From CAYGAW01 sp964347945 (GTDB lineage: Bacteria > Chloroflexota > Anaerolineae > UBA7937 > B3-Chlor): a stretch of DNA of 26,814 bases. The position numbers were made by a program, and so were the translations under genes. The stretch is taken from contig CAYGAW010000088.1 in NCBI GenBank assembly GCA_964347945.1, forward strand, positions 1-26,814, given 5' to 3'. A model generated the notes under the pieces. The model did no database searches. It was not told the DNA's origin and saw nothing but the letters and a program-made list of their open reading frames with translations. Below are positions 8,593 to 16,513 of this stretch, in pieces. Position 1 is the first letter of the stretch. Each line of letters opens with the position of its first letter.

Positions 8593-9870
8593 CTAGGGCT
8601 GACGGGGCTCTGCCAGTTTGAAGGACATGACCAAGCTCGCCGTGATCCCTAATGCTGCGGCACCGTATAGAATGGGATAGGAGGTGGCCTGGAGCAGCAG
8701 TCCTCCGAGAAGCGGAAGGATGATTACCAGGGTGCCCCCCAGGGTGTTGTACAGCCCTACGTACACTGGCCTTTCGTCCGGAGGGGCCATCTCCAGCACA
8801 AGATTCATGAAACCCTGCATGTAGCCACTGTAATTCGCCCCGATGAGGACGAATACGGGGGCATAGACGTAGGCTGCAATGGCACCCGGAGGAGGCCAGT
8901 AGTGTATGAGCAGGGCCAGCACTGGAACGCTCACTGCCAAGGCTACTGTCAGCTGGGTTACGATCTTGCTGCCCGATTTCTCGTTCAGGTACCCCATCGC
9001 GACGCTAGCCAACACTCCGCCCAGCACCTGCGCCGAGACGAATAGGCCCACGTACTCATCACTTATCTGGAGGACGTCGGTCGCATAGACAACGTAGAAC
9101 GGTAGCGCCAGCGACCCAAGCCCCGTGAGCAAACGCACAATGTTGATCAACCTGAACTGCTGATCACCACGAAGTAGCGCGACCAATCTGGGCACGTAGG
9201 CGCGCCAGGACCGTCGCTCCACCTGGACTTCGTGCACCGTCTCCTTGAGGAAAGTGAAGGATCCGAGAGACATGAACAGGAAGACGACGCACATGAAGAA
9301 TAGAAGGCCGTAGTTGCCGGGGAAGGCTGGTCCGCTTGGGCCGAGAATGTGCCGCACTGCCACGCCGGCCACCATAGCGAGAATTCCACCGGTGATCTGA
9401 GCTGTGCTGAACAGGCGTCCTCGCCTGAATGGAGGAATACTCTTGCTCAGGATGTCAAACCAGGCAACGCTGGACAAACCGTCCATGGTGGAGAATATGG
9501 TCTCGGCCAGGAAGAAGGCAGCCAGCAACAACCATGGATATGTTTCGCCGGTCAGCAATATGACCAAGGCCACCAGCAGATACATGGGCCGCCCCACGAG
9601 CGCGAGCGCGACGACGAAAGGCTTCTTCCTCGCTCTGCTGGCCACGTGATTGGCAGCCAAGAGCTGGGGCAGCAGCCATGCACCGTTGGCGATCGTTATC
9701 ACCAGACCAATGAGGGGCGCAAAGTCCGTGAGTCGATTGATGAAGGAGGGTATGACGCTCGTGTAGTTGACGAACGCCATACCAATGACGAAACACACCC
9801 AGTCGCCGGCGATGGAGGCGAAGTTGCGTCGATAATCGGGGTAGTCCTCACTCACCGAGTCTCTCTCCAT
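8593..9870 (-). CDS. MFS transporter, last gene of the ABC-F/ATL operon
   Basis: A 425-residue polytopic membrane protein with about 12 hydrophobic segments and basic cytoplasmic loops such as ASRARKKPF and PPFRRGRLF. The pattern is that of an MFS permease, although the classical motif A is degenerate. A hydrophilic central loop (VHEVQVERRSWRAYVPRLVALLRGDQQF) separates the two halves. The ATG at 9870 lies inside the end of the ATL gene, a 19-base overlap, so translation is likely coupled. The substrate is unknown; co-transcription with an ABC-F protein makes export of a toxic compound a reasonable but unproven guess. Confidence 0.85.
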   Translation of the reverse strand: MERDSVSEDYPDYRRNFASIAGDWVCFVIGMAFVNYTSVIPSFINRLTDFAPLIGLVITIANGAWLLPQLLAANHVASRARKKPFVVALALVGRPMYLLVALVILLTGETYPWLLLAAFFLAETIFSTMDGLSSVAWFDILSKSIPPFRRGRLFSTAQITGGILAMVAGVAVRHILGPSGPAFPGNYGLLFFMCVVFLFMSLGSFTFLKETVHEVQVERRSWRAYVPRLVALLRGDQQFRLINIVRLLTGLGSLALPFYVVYATDVLQISDEYVGLFVSAQVLGGVLASVAMGYLNEKSGSKIVTQLTVALAVSVPVLALLIHYWPPPGAIAAYVYAPVFVLIGANYSGYMQGFMNLVLEMAPPDERPVYVGLYNTLGGTLVIILPLLGGLLLQATSYPILYGAAALGITASLVMSFKLAEPRQP

Positions 9871-10169
9871 TGAAATCTCTGCAGATCGACGCGACCCGTT
9901 TCGTCGAAGATGATGCCTTCATCCTCCAACATGGCCCGTTGCTGAGCTGCACGGTGGCCTCCTGGCGAGGGGCTGATTCTCCCTCTGGAGTTGATCACGC
10001 GATGCCAGGGGATGTCCTTGCCGCCAGGCATGGAGTGCAAGGCCCAGCCCACAGTACGGGCAGCACGGGGGTTCCCGAGATAGTCGGCGATCTGGCCATA
10101 GGTCGCGACATGCCCTGCGGGAATCATACGGACTATGCGATAGACGTCTTCGAAGAAGTTGGTGATCAT
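9852..10169 (-). CDS. Alkyltransferase-like protein (MGMT family, non-catalytic)
   Basis: A 105-residue protein equal to the C-terminal DNA-binding domain of O6-alkylguanine-DNA alkyltransferases. IPAGHVATYGQIADYLGNPRAARTVGWAL carries the helix-turn-helix with its Arg finger. The active-site motif PCHRV is replaced by PWHRV: Trp in place of the alkyl-accepting Cys. This is the hallmark of alkyltransferase-like (ATL) proteins such as Atl1/YbaZ, which bind O6-alkylguanine and hand it to nucleotide excision repair. GRISPSPGG and AMLEDEGI follow as in the family. The ATG overlaps the ABC-F stop in an ATGA arrangement, and the 3' end overlaps the MFS start. Confidence 0.93.
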   Translation of the reverse strand: MITNFFEDVYRIVRMIPAGHVATYGQIADYLGNPRAARTVGWALHSMPGGKDIPWHRVINSRGRISPSPGGHRAAQQRAMLEDEGIIFDETGRVDLQRFQWRETR

Positions 10170-11953
10170 GGTAGGCTATTGCAGTGCCTTGTGGTCGACA
10201 CGCGACTGTGGGATTCCTCATGGCTTGGGTCAAGAGTCAGGCCATATTCCGTCTGTACCCTGCCTCTGCCGAGCTGAAGGGTCTTGTCTATCGATAACCT
10301 CTCCAGGAAGCCCTCGTCGTGGGAGACTACCAGAATCGTGCCTGCATAGTCCATCAGGGACTTTGCCAGTCTATCTCTCGACAGGGCGTCCAGGTTGTTT
10401 GTGGGCTCATCAAGTAGCAGGAGGTTCGCGTGGCTCAAGGCAAACTGGACCAGGAAGAGTCGCACCCTTTCGCCAGCTGAGAGCGACCGTATGTTGGTAG
10501 ATACCTCGTCTCCGGTGAACAGATAGTGAGACAATTCCCTTCGCAAGCTGGTCACGTCCATAGCGACGGTGTTGCGGAAGTAGTCGAGGACGGTCATGTC
10601 TGGCAGCTCTTCTTGCTCCTGAGGCAGGTATCCTACGACAACGCCCTTGGCCAGCTTCACCTCTCCCTCATCTGGTTCGGCCAGTCCGGCAATGATCTTC
10701 AGCAGGGTCGTCTTGCCTGAAGCGTTGGGTCCAACAATGGCCACACGATCCCCGCGTCTCACCACCGAGGAGAAATCCTCGAACAGGCTTCTCCCATAGG
10801 CCTTCGATGCCCCAGCGATCATGACCACGTTTTGACCGCAATGGGCTGGTTCGAGGTCGATTCTCAGTTCGGCATGTTTGGGCCGTTCAACGTCCGGTAG
10901 CGTTGCCAATCTCTTCTTCAGTGTGGCGGCTTGTTCGTGATGCTTCCGGGCCGCTCGAGCGCTCTTGTGTTTGGCGGCCATCTTGTCTCTGTCTCTTCTT
11001 CTCTTCGGTCCACGTTGGCTCCGTGCTGCCAGTCTCAACTGCTTCTGAATGGCGGCCCTCAGGCGGCGCCTTTCCTTTTCGATGCGGAGCCTTTCTCTCT
11101 CGTCGAGTTCCTCTTGCCCTGCCTTGGCGTCAAGGTAGCTCGCATAGTTGCCGGTGTAAGCGTAGATCTTGTGATCCCTATCAGAGAGTTCGAGAACTCT
11201 GTCGGCGATCTGATCAACGAACTCAATACGATGCCCAACTACCAGAACCGTATTCGGATACTCCCTGATCTCTCCGATCAGCCATTCTCTACCTTCCCAG
11301 TCAAGGTTGTTGTCGGGCTCGTCAAGCAAGAGTAGATCCGGTCGACTGGTCAGTGCCTGAAGGATGAAGAGCCTGGCCTTTTGCCCTCCGCTCAGCTCAC
11401 GCAGGGGCCTGTTTTCCTCCGGTGGTGCAAGACCTACGAACGAAGACAGAGCTACTCTCACTCTCTGAACCGAGGCATAGATTTGCGCCTCGTCATGCTG
11501 TGACACAAACTCCGCGAAGTCCTCTATGAGTCCTGGCTCAGTCACGTGGTGGTGATAGAACTCCAGTTTCGACACTTTCTCTGCTATGCCGCTCGCCTCA
11601 AGAAGCTGGTCCAATGCTCCTGTCGCCTCGTCCATCACGGGGATGATCTGAGGCACATACTCAACCGTGTAGCGAGGATTGGAGGCCATGACCATTCCAC
11701 CACATGCGCGCAGTTCTCTGGCCAGTATTCTGAGGAGGGTCGACTTGCCGACTCCATTCTTGCCGACCAGGCAGCTTCTCTTGGTGTTGTCTATCGTGAA
11801 GGAGGCACCGTCCAGGATAGTCCTGTCTCCATAGGAGAAGTTCAGGTTCAGCACCTTGATTGATACTCCGCCTGGACGTAGCTCTGGCTGATAGGTCTGC
11901 ATCCTCGAAACCACCAGCTCATCGATGGTCACTGATTGCCGCCTCCCAGCCAT
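10166..11953 (-). CDS. ABC-F family ATPase (translation factor or ribosome-protection type)
   Basis: A soluble protein of about 595 residues with two ABC domains and no membrane segment. Domain 1 has Walker A GKNGVGKST, signature LSGGQKAR and Walker B LLLLDEPDNNLD; domain 2 has GPNASGKTT, LSAGERVR and LLLLDEPTNNLD. Both keep the Glu after Walker B. The interdomain linker is long and very basic (KERRRLR, GPKRRRDRDK), matching the P-site tRNA-interaction motif by which ABC-F proteins act at the ribosomal E site. The start is uncertain. ATG 11953 has AGGG about 8 bases upstream; a TTG at 11983 and an ATG at 11902 are alternatives. It heads the operon with ATL and MFS. Housekeeping versus antibiotic-resistance roles cannot be separated here. 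Confidence 0.9.
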   Translation of the reverse strand: MAGRRQSVTIDELVVSRMQTYQPELRPGGVSIKVLNLNFSYGDRTILDGASFTIDNTKRSCLVGKNGVGKSTLLRILARELRACGGMVMASNPRYTVEYVPQIIPVMDEATGALDQLLEASGIAEKVSKLEFYHHHVTEPGLIEDFAEFVSQHDEAQIYASVQRVRVALSSFVGLAPPEENRPLRELSGGQKARLFILQALTSRPDLLLLDEPDNNLDWEGREWLIGEIREYPNTVLVVGHRIEFVDQIADRVLELSDRDHKIYAYTGNYASYLDAKAGQEELDERERLRIEKERRRLRAAIQKQLRLAARSQRGPKRRRDRDKMAAKHKSARAARKHHEQAATLKKRLATLPDVERPKHAELRIDLEPAHCGQNVVMIAGASKAYGRSLFEDFSSVVRRGDRVAIVGPNASGKTTLLKIIAGLAEPDEGEVKLAKGVVVGYLPQEQEELPDMTVLDYFRNTVAMDVTSLRRELSHYLFTGDEVSTNIRSLSAGERVRLFLVQFALSHANLLLLDEPTNNLDALSRDRLAKSLMDYAGTILVVSHDEGFLERLSIDKTLQLGRGRVQTEYGLTLDPSHEESHSRVSTTRHCNSLP

Positions 11954-12014
11954 CAAGAGCCCTGCCGGTGCCCGCACCGTCAAATGGAAACGCGGTCTTC
12001 CCTAGGCGGCCTAT

Positions 12015-12061
12015 CCTTGTCAAGCAAGGTGCTTCGCGCTCGGTGTCCCGAGCCGAAGCAC
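12015..12061 (-). promoter_or_regulatory. Two adjacent hairpins in the leader of the ABC-F operon
   Basis: In the minus-strand transcript a 14-bp stem (GTGCTTCG plus GCTCGG against their complements, loop of four bases, one bulged base) spans 12061-12029. A second small stem CCTTG/CAAGG follows directly at 12029-12015. No T-run follows, so these are not a plain terminator. They lie between the candidate start site and the ABC-F start codon, within a leader of about 130 bases, and could act in attenuation. Confidence 0.5.
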
Positions 12062-12088
12062 GCTACGTAACGGTCGATGGCCTTCGCG

Positions 12089-12097
12089 ATTATAGCA
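12089..12097 (-). promoter_or_regulatory. Extended -10 element upstream of the ABC-F operon
   Basis: TGCTATAAT on the minus strand is a perfect extended -10. No good -35 sits 16-18 bases upstream, which is acceptable for an extended -10 promoter. Start of transcription would be near 12082, some 130 bases before the likely ABC-F start codon. Confidence 0.55.
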
Positions 12098-12142
12098 TCT
12101 TCACAGAGGTTGAGCGAGGTTGGCGCGCTCTTGCACAGCGCG

Positions 12143-12171
12143 TTGAGCCGGCGGGCAAGATTGGCTACAAT
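12143..12171 (+). promoter_or_regulatory. Sigma-70 promoter of the EamA gene
   Basis: TTGAGC (12143-12148), a 17-base spacer and TACAAT (12166-12171) lie on the plus strand, 27 bases before the ATG at 12199. The arrangement is divergent to the ABC-F promoter. Confidence 0.7.
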
Positions 12172-12198
12172 AGGCTGGTTACCCTGGGAGTCGTGATC

Positions 12199-13086
12199 AT
12201 GAAACGTCGTGTTGCGCATCCGCGTGCTGTTGCCCAAGCTCTTTTTGTGACCTTTCTGTGGTCCACATCCTGGGTGCTCATCAAGATTGGCCTGGAAGAC
12301 ATACCGGCGCTGACCTTCGCCGGCTTGCGATACTCCCTCGCCTTCCTCTGTCTACTTCCGGTGGCACTGAGTTCGCGCCGCCGCAGCGGTATTCGCGGCA
12401 TGTCTCGGCGCAAATGGGCAGAGTTGATCGCTCTTGGCCTGCTGTTCTATGCCATTACTCAGGGAGCGATATTCGTCAGCCTGGCCTATCTGCCCGCAAT
12501 GACCGTGAGCCTCCTCTGGAATTTCACCACAGTCGTTGTGGCGCTGCTCGGCGTCTTTCTGCTCGCGGAACGGCCCACAACCCTCCAATGGAGCGGTGTC
12601 GGGGTCAACCTGAGTGGCATTTTGATGTACTTCTTTCCCGTGTGGATACCCCTGGGCCAAGCTGTCGGGCTGGTAGCGGCGACCGTGGGAGTGCTCGCCA
12701 ACGCTGTGTCGTCGATACTTGGTCGGCACATTAATCGTGAAGGGGACATCCACCCCTCCGTCGTGACTACGGTGAGCATGGGAGTTGGAGCCGTCACTCT
12801 GCTGGTCGCGGGGATCACAACTCAAGGCTTGCCGAGCCTCAGCCTAGCCAACTGGTTGATCATCGGCTGGCTGGCAGTGGTGAACACTGCCTTCGCCTTC
12901 ACGCTCTGGAACTATACCCTGCGGGTTCTATCGGCGATGCAGTCCAGCATCATCAACAGTACGATGCTCGCTCAGATCGCAGTCCTCGCTTGGCTATTCC
13001 TCGGAGAGCACCTCACGGGGCAGCAGGTAATCGGTCTGATCCTGGCTGGGCTGGGGACTCTGATGGTGCAGCTTCGACGGGAATAG
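12199..13086 (+). CDS. EamA/DMT-superfamily transporter
   Basis: A 295-residue membrane protein with ten hydrophobic segments in two tandem EamA repeats, the architecture of drug/metabolite transporters (RhaT/YdcZ-like). The first repeat begins ALFVTFLWSTSWVLIKIGLEDIPALTFAGLRY, a very typical EamA opening; the second starts near GLVAATVGVLANAVSSILGRH and ends with FLGEHLTGQQVIGLILAGLGTLMV. It probably exports a metabolite or amino acid. The frame is open far upstream, antisense to the ABC-F gene. I chose the ATG at 12199 because GGGAG lies 8 bases ahead and the promoter at 12143-12171 lies just upstream. Confidence 0.92.
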   Translation: MKRRVAHPRAVAQALFVTFLWSTSWVLIKIGLEDIPALTFAGLRYSLAFLCLLPVALSSRRRSGIRGMSRRKWAELIALGLLFYAITQGAIFVSLAYLPAMTVSLLWNFTTVVVALLGVFLLAERPTTLQWSGVGVNLSGILMYFFPVWIPLGQAVGLVAATVGVLANAVSSILGRHINREGDIHPSVVTTVSMGVGAVTLLVAGITTQGLPSLSLANWLIIGWLAVVNTAFAFTLWNYTLRVLSAMQSSIINSTMLAQIAVLAWLFLGEHLTGQQVIGLILAGLGTLMVQLRRE

Positions 13087-13133
13087 GGCGGTCCTTTGCG
13101 TTGTCAAGGAGTCTTGGAAGTAGGTGCCAGACT

Positions 13134-13167
13134 GGCGACTCACGGGCGCCCGTGTGACCACGTCGCC
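13134..13167. repeat. GC-rich inverted repeat between the EamA gene and nfu
   Basis: A perfect palindrome CACGGGC/GCCCGTG (13141-13154) is nested inside GGCGAC (13134-13139) and GTCGCC (13162-13167). Transcribed, it would form a stable branched or extended hairpin 48 bases after the EamA stop. No T-run follows. It may be a factor-dependent 3' end or an operator ahead of nfu. Confidence 0.45.
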
Positions 13168-13207
13168 TGTCGGGCGAGGGGAGCATCTTGCGGAAACGAG
13201 GGCAGGG

Positions 13208-13237
13208 TTGACATATTCTGGACCTATGTGGTATGAT
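13208..13237 (+). promoter_or_regulatory. Sigma-70 promoter of nfu
   Basis: TTGACA (13208-13213), an 18-base spacer and TATGAT (13232-13237) preceded by TGG (extended -10). Predicted start is near 13244, leaving a leader of about 60 bases before the ATG at 13306. Confidence 0.85.
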
Positions 13238-13305
13238 TAATGATGATTGAATCGAACAAGAGGAGCGTTTCTGTTGTAGCGAACGAGAAGAGAGGTGTGA
13301 GACTA

Positions 13306-13542
13306 ATGCGAGAGGAAGTCGAAAAGGCGTTGGCAGATGTCAGGAAGTTCCTGCAAGCGGACGGAGGAGATATCGAATTGGTCGACGTCACCGACGATGG
13401 TGTGGTGAAGGTGAAGCTCACAGGGGCTTGTGGGACCTGTCCGTTCTCCGCCATGACCCTGCAGATGAATGTCCAGAAGAATCTCATGGAGCAGGTACCC
13501 GGAGTAACGAAGGTCGAAAACGTCGCCATGCCCACTGCATAG
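13306..13542 (+). CDS. nfu: NifU C-terminal-domain Fe-S scaffold protein
   Basis: A 78-residue protein made only of the NifU-like C-terminal domain. It carries and delivers 4Fe-4S clusters. LQADGGDIELVDVTDDGVVKVKL precedes the cluster-binding CxxC motif in TGACGTCPFSAMT, as in the family. An in-frame ATG at 13240 would add 22 residues, but it lies at the predicted transcription start and has no ribosome binding site. The ATG at 13306 follows AGAGGTGTGAG. It is monocistronic: own promoter at 13208-13237 and a perfect terminator at 13585. Confidence 0.93.
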   Translation: MREEVEKALADVRKFLQADGGDIELVDVTDDGVVKVKLTGACGTCPFSAMTLQMNVQKNLMEQVPGVTKVENVAMPTA

Positions 13543-13584
13543 GGTGTGCAGGCGATGCCTCGAGTGAAGAATAGTCCAGTCACA

Positions 13585-13615
13585 GCCTGCGGGCTTTGGC
13601 CCGCAGGCCTTTCTT
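13585..13615 (+). terminator. Rho-independent terminator after nfu
   Basis: A perfect 10-bp stem GCCTGCGGGC/GCCCGCAGGC with a TTTG loop is followed by a T-rich CTTTCTT tract. It ends the nfu transcript and isolates the downstream fabF cluster. Confidence 0.9.
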
Positions 13616-13666
13616 ATTGCCGGATAGGAGTCCCTGCGGACAGGCCGCAACCCGAAGCGGGCTGGA

Positions 13667-13792
13667 GGGTTGTTCTTGGTGAGGTTTTGGAGCGTCCGTG
13701 TAGGGTGACGCTTCCTAGTGTGGAAGCACCGGCGTACGATAGAAGGAGGCTTCCCCCCCAGCGCATTCTCCCGCGCGATGAGGAGGTCCGGG
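13667..13792 (+). repeat. Leader copy A of the fabF duplication
   Basis: From GGGTTGTTCTTG through GAAGGAGGCTTC to the fabF ribosome binding site, this leader resembles bases 16514-16643 ahead of the second fabF, with the same order of landmarks and similar spacing. The duplication thus includes upstream sequence. A promoter probably lies here, since a terminator precedes it, but I cannot fix its boxes with confidence. Confidence 0.6.
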
Positions 13793-15049
13793 ATGGCTAG
13801 AGATCAAAGTGTACGAGTAGTGGTCACCGGCATGGGAGCCCTCACACCCTTGGGCTTGAATGTGAAGGACACCTGGCAAGCGTTGGTCGAGGGGCGTTCC
13901 GGCATCGGGCGAATTACGCAGTTCGACGCCTCTGCTTACCCGGTTCAGATCGCCGGAGAGGTAAGGGGCTTCGAGCCTGAGGAGTATATGAGCCCGAAGG
14001 AGGCCAAGAAGATGGCTCGGTTCAGCCAGTTGGCCGTGGGTGCGGCAACGATGGCCCTGGCGGATGCGCAGTTCTCAGTGGACGAGAGCAACGCGGAGGA
14101 AGTGGGGGTCGTGATGGGCACCGCCATAGGTGGGGGGCTGATAGACACAGAAAGGGTTCATCTTGTTCTGTTGAACAAGGGGGTGCGCAGAGTGCCTCCC
14201 GTGTTCGTACCCTCGATACTGCCCAATGCGGCAGCCCACCATGTGGCCAGCGCTTTCGGCATTATGGGGTACACCTCCACCCCAGTCACCGCTTGTGCCG
14301 CCGGAACCCAGGCCATCGGTGAAGGGGCCAGGGCTATCCGCGATGGCTGTGCGCAGGTGGTGTTGGCTGGGGGCACTGAGTCCACGGTCTGCGGGCTTGC
14401 CCTGGCCGGGATGTCTGCCATGCGTGCTCTTTCGACTCGCAACGATGAGCCGGAACGGGCCTCCCGCCCCTTCGATGCTGAGCGAGATGGCTTTGTGGCT
14501 TCGGAGGGTTGCGGCATGCTGATCCTGGAAAGGTTGGATCAGGCTCTGGCTCGGGGGGCCAGGATATACGCTGAGGTCCTGGGCTACGGTGTCTCCTCCG
14601 ATCCCTATCATGTCAGCGCGCCAGACCCTGAGGGAACTGGTTCTGCCCTGGCGATGCGCCGTGCCATCGCCGACGCTGGGTTGACACCTGAGGAGATACA
14701 GTATATTAACGCACATGCCACGGCGACACCGATAGGCGATCCGGCGGAGGTGGTGGCTATCAAGAAAGTCTTCGGCCCTCGCGCTTACGAGATACCCGTC
14801 AATGCCACGAAGTCTATGATCGGTCACCTGCTGGGCGCGGCTGGGACAGTCGAGGCGATAGCTACCATCATGACCATGCAGGATGGCATTCTACACCCCA
14901 CCATCAACTACGAGACGCCAGATCCAGCATGCGACCTCGACTGTGTGCCGAATAAGGCTCGGAAGGCCCATGTGGACATCGCCATTTCCAACTCCTTCGG
15001 CTTCGGCGGTCAGAACGGGTGCCTGGTCTTTGGGAGCTGGGAGGCATAG
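13793..15049 (+). CDS. fabF: Beta-ketoacyl-ACP synthase II, copy 1
   Basis: A 418-residue thiolase-fold condensing enzyme that elongates acyl-ACP with malonyl-ACP. The Cys-His-His triad is complete: Cys168 in TACAAGT, His308 in NAHATATPIGD and His345 in GHLLGAAG, with Lys340 in NATKSMIGH. NDEPERASRPFDAERDGF and the Phe gate SFGFGGQN are as in FabF. The usual GEGAG reads SEGCG. The ATG at 13793 has AGGAGGT five bases ahead; the frame is open 75 bases further upstream, but that has no support. A fabH starts 8 bases after its stop. It is very similar to copy 2 (16644-17897): residue numbers of all key positions coincide. Confidence 0.94.
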   Translation: MARDQSVRVVVTGMGALTPLGLNVKDTWQALVEGRSGIGRITQFDASAYPVQIAGEVRGFEPEEYMSPKEAKKMARFSQLAVGAATMALADAQFSVDESNAEEVGVVMGTAIGGGLIDTERVHLVLLNKGVRRVPPVFVPSILPNAAAHHVASAFGIMGYTSTPVTACAAGTQAIGEGARAIRDGCAQVVLAGGTESTVCGLALAGMSAMRALSTRNDEPERASRPFDAERDGFVASEGCGMLILERLDQALARGARIYAEVLGYGVSSDPYHVSAPDPEGTGSALAMRRAIADAGLTPEEIQYINAHATATPIGDPAEVVAIKKVFGPRAYEIPVNATKSMIGHLLGAAGTVEAIATIMTMQDGILHPTINYETPDPACDLDCVPNKARKAHVDIAISNSFGFGGQNGCLVFGSWEA

Positions 15050-15056
15050 GCAGGCC

Positions 15057-16202
15057 GTGGCGAACGAACAGCGCAGGGGCGCACATATCAGCGGTTGGGG
15101 CCGGTACGCGCCGACCCGGGTGCTGACCAACGACGATCTGTCGCTGATGGTGGATACCTCTGACGAGTGGATCTACCAGCGGACAGGCATCCTCGAGCGA
15201 CGCGTGGCGAGCAGTGGCGAGACCACGGCCAGCATGAGCCTCCGCGCGGCCCGGGCCGCGCTGGACGTGGCCGAGCTCGATCCGCGCAAGGTGGAGTTGA
15301 TCATCGTCGCTACCGTCACGCCCGACTATGTCTTTCCCTCGACTGCCTGCCTGGTCCAGGACGCGCTGGGGGCAGGCGAGGCGGGTGCGTTTGATCTGTC
15401 GGCTGGCTGTTCCGGGTTCATATATGGCCTGAACGTGGCGGCTGGCCTGATCGAAGCGGGGCAGTGTGACAACGCCGTGGTGATCGGCGCAGAGACCCTG
15501 TCCTGCATCACCGACTGGACCGACCGAGACACGTGCGTCCTCTTTGGCGATGGGGCCGGGGCGCTGGTTCTGCAGGCCAACGGAACCAGGGGCGGCGTGC
15601 TATCCACGGTGCTCCGAGCCGACGGATCGGGTGGAGACCTGCTCAAGCTGCCGGCCGGAGGAAGCTGTCAGCCCGCCTCCAGAGAGACAGTGAGCCAACG
15701 TCTGCACTATATCCACATGAACGGGCGCCAGGTGTTCCGCTTTGCCTCTCGCGTATTGCCAGAGGCCACCCGGCAGGTGGTGGAACTGGCCGACCGTAGG
15801 GTCGAGGATATCGCACTCTTTGTGCCCCATCAGGCTAACGGCCGCATCATCCAGAGTGCCCTCCAGGCGCTGAAGATCCCGCCTGATCGGGTGTTCACTA
15901 ACCTGGCCCGCTACGGAAACACCTCATCCGCGTCGGTGCCGATGGCTCTGGCCGAAGCGATTGACGAGGGCCGGGTGCGGAAGGGGGACCTGATCGTGTG
16001 CGTGGCGTTTGGCGCCGGGCTCACGTGGGCTGCCACCGCCATCGAGTGGAGCCTGCCCCTGCCCGTGCCCAAGCCGCCTCGCCGGCGCATCTATCAGCGG
16101 TGGATGCTCTACCGCCTGGCGCGGATCCAGTCTTGGTGGCGGCGGCTCTGGCGCAGGGTCGATGCCCGACTCCATCGACTGCGCGAAGGTGACGATGATT
16201 AG
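15057..16202 (+). CDS. fabH: Beta-ketoacyl-ACP synthase III with basic C-terminal extension
   Basis: A 381-residue condensing enzyme that starts fatty-acid synthesis from acyl-CoA and malonyl-ACP. DTSDEWIYQRTGILERR is the family start signature. The triad is Cys118 (DLSAGCSGFIYGL), His258 (VPHQANGRII) and Asn288 (YGNTSSASVP). The core ends near residue 332, the usual FabH length. About 50 further residues form a Trp- and Arg-rich tail (IYQRWMLYRLARIQSWWRR and on), probably an amphipathic, membrane-touching helix. The GTG at 15057, 8 bases after the fabF stop, is the best start; the open frame upstream is inside fabF. The gene looks visibly richer in G+C than the flanking fabF copies. Confidence 0.92.
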   Translation: MANEQRRGAHISGWGRYAPTRVLTNDDLSLMVDTSDEWIYQRTGILERRVASSGETTASMSLRAARAALDVAELDPRKVELIIVATVTPDYVFPSTACLVQDALGAGEAGAFDLSAGCSGFIYGLNVAAGLIEAGQCDNAVVIGAETLSCITDWTDRDTCVLFGDGAGALVLQANGTRGGVLSTVLRADGSGGDLLKLPAGGSCQPASRETVSQRLHYIHMNGRQVFRFASRVLPEATRQVVELADRRVEDIALFVPHQANGRIIQSALQALKIPPDRVFTNLARYGNTSSASVPMALAEAIDEGRVRKGDLIVCVAFGAGLTWAATAIEWSLPLPVPKPPRRRIYQRWMLYRLARIQSWWRRLWRRVDARLHRLREGDDD

Positions 16203-16513
16203 CCCAACGTCGAGTCTAGTATCTCCAAAGCTCTGCCCCAACGCCGCTTCAGCGCGCCGATACCTTGCACAAACGGTCGTTGTCAGCGCTAGCTTCTACT
16301 CGCGTCTGGGTTTGCTCGCAAGCCGGACAGGTTGCTCGGAGGTCTACTCCTCCCAAGTCCTCGCGACGTCAACGCGGTCACCCAGCCCCGCCTCAGCGCT
16401 CACTCCTACCGATATGCAGACACCTGCTTACATCCTAGTGTTTGCGGCCGTTTCTGTCCTTACGGACAGCGAGGTGAGGGCGGTGCAAGAGGGAGGGCAG
16501 GCGCTGTGCTGAA
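16203..16513. other. Noncoding gap between fabH and the second fabF leader
   Basis: About 310 bases with no credible gene; the short frames here lack ribosome binding sites and have low-complexity Pro/Ser/Arg composition. One small perfect stem CTGTCC-TTAC-GGACAG is visible near 16456-16471, without a T-run. No acyl carrier protein or other fab gene is hidden here. The gap may be a remnant of the event that separated the two fabF copies. Confidence 0.55.

Noticed and set aside
13240..13305. Earlier ATG for nfu
   Set aside because: It lies at the predicted transcription start, has no ribosome site, and the added residues are not part of the family.
13667..13792. T-box-like leader ahead of fabF
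   Set aside because: No specifier stem or TGGNACC antiterminator bulge is seen and no amino-acid gene follows.
14075..14827. Long antisense frames under the fabF genes (also 17127-17747)
   Set aside because: They mirror the coding strand of well-supported genes, lack start signals and have no recognisable domain.
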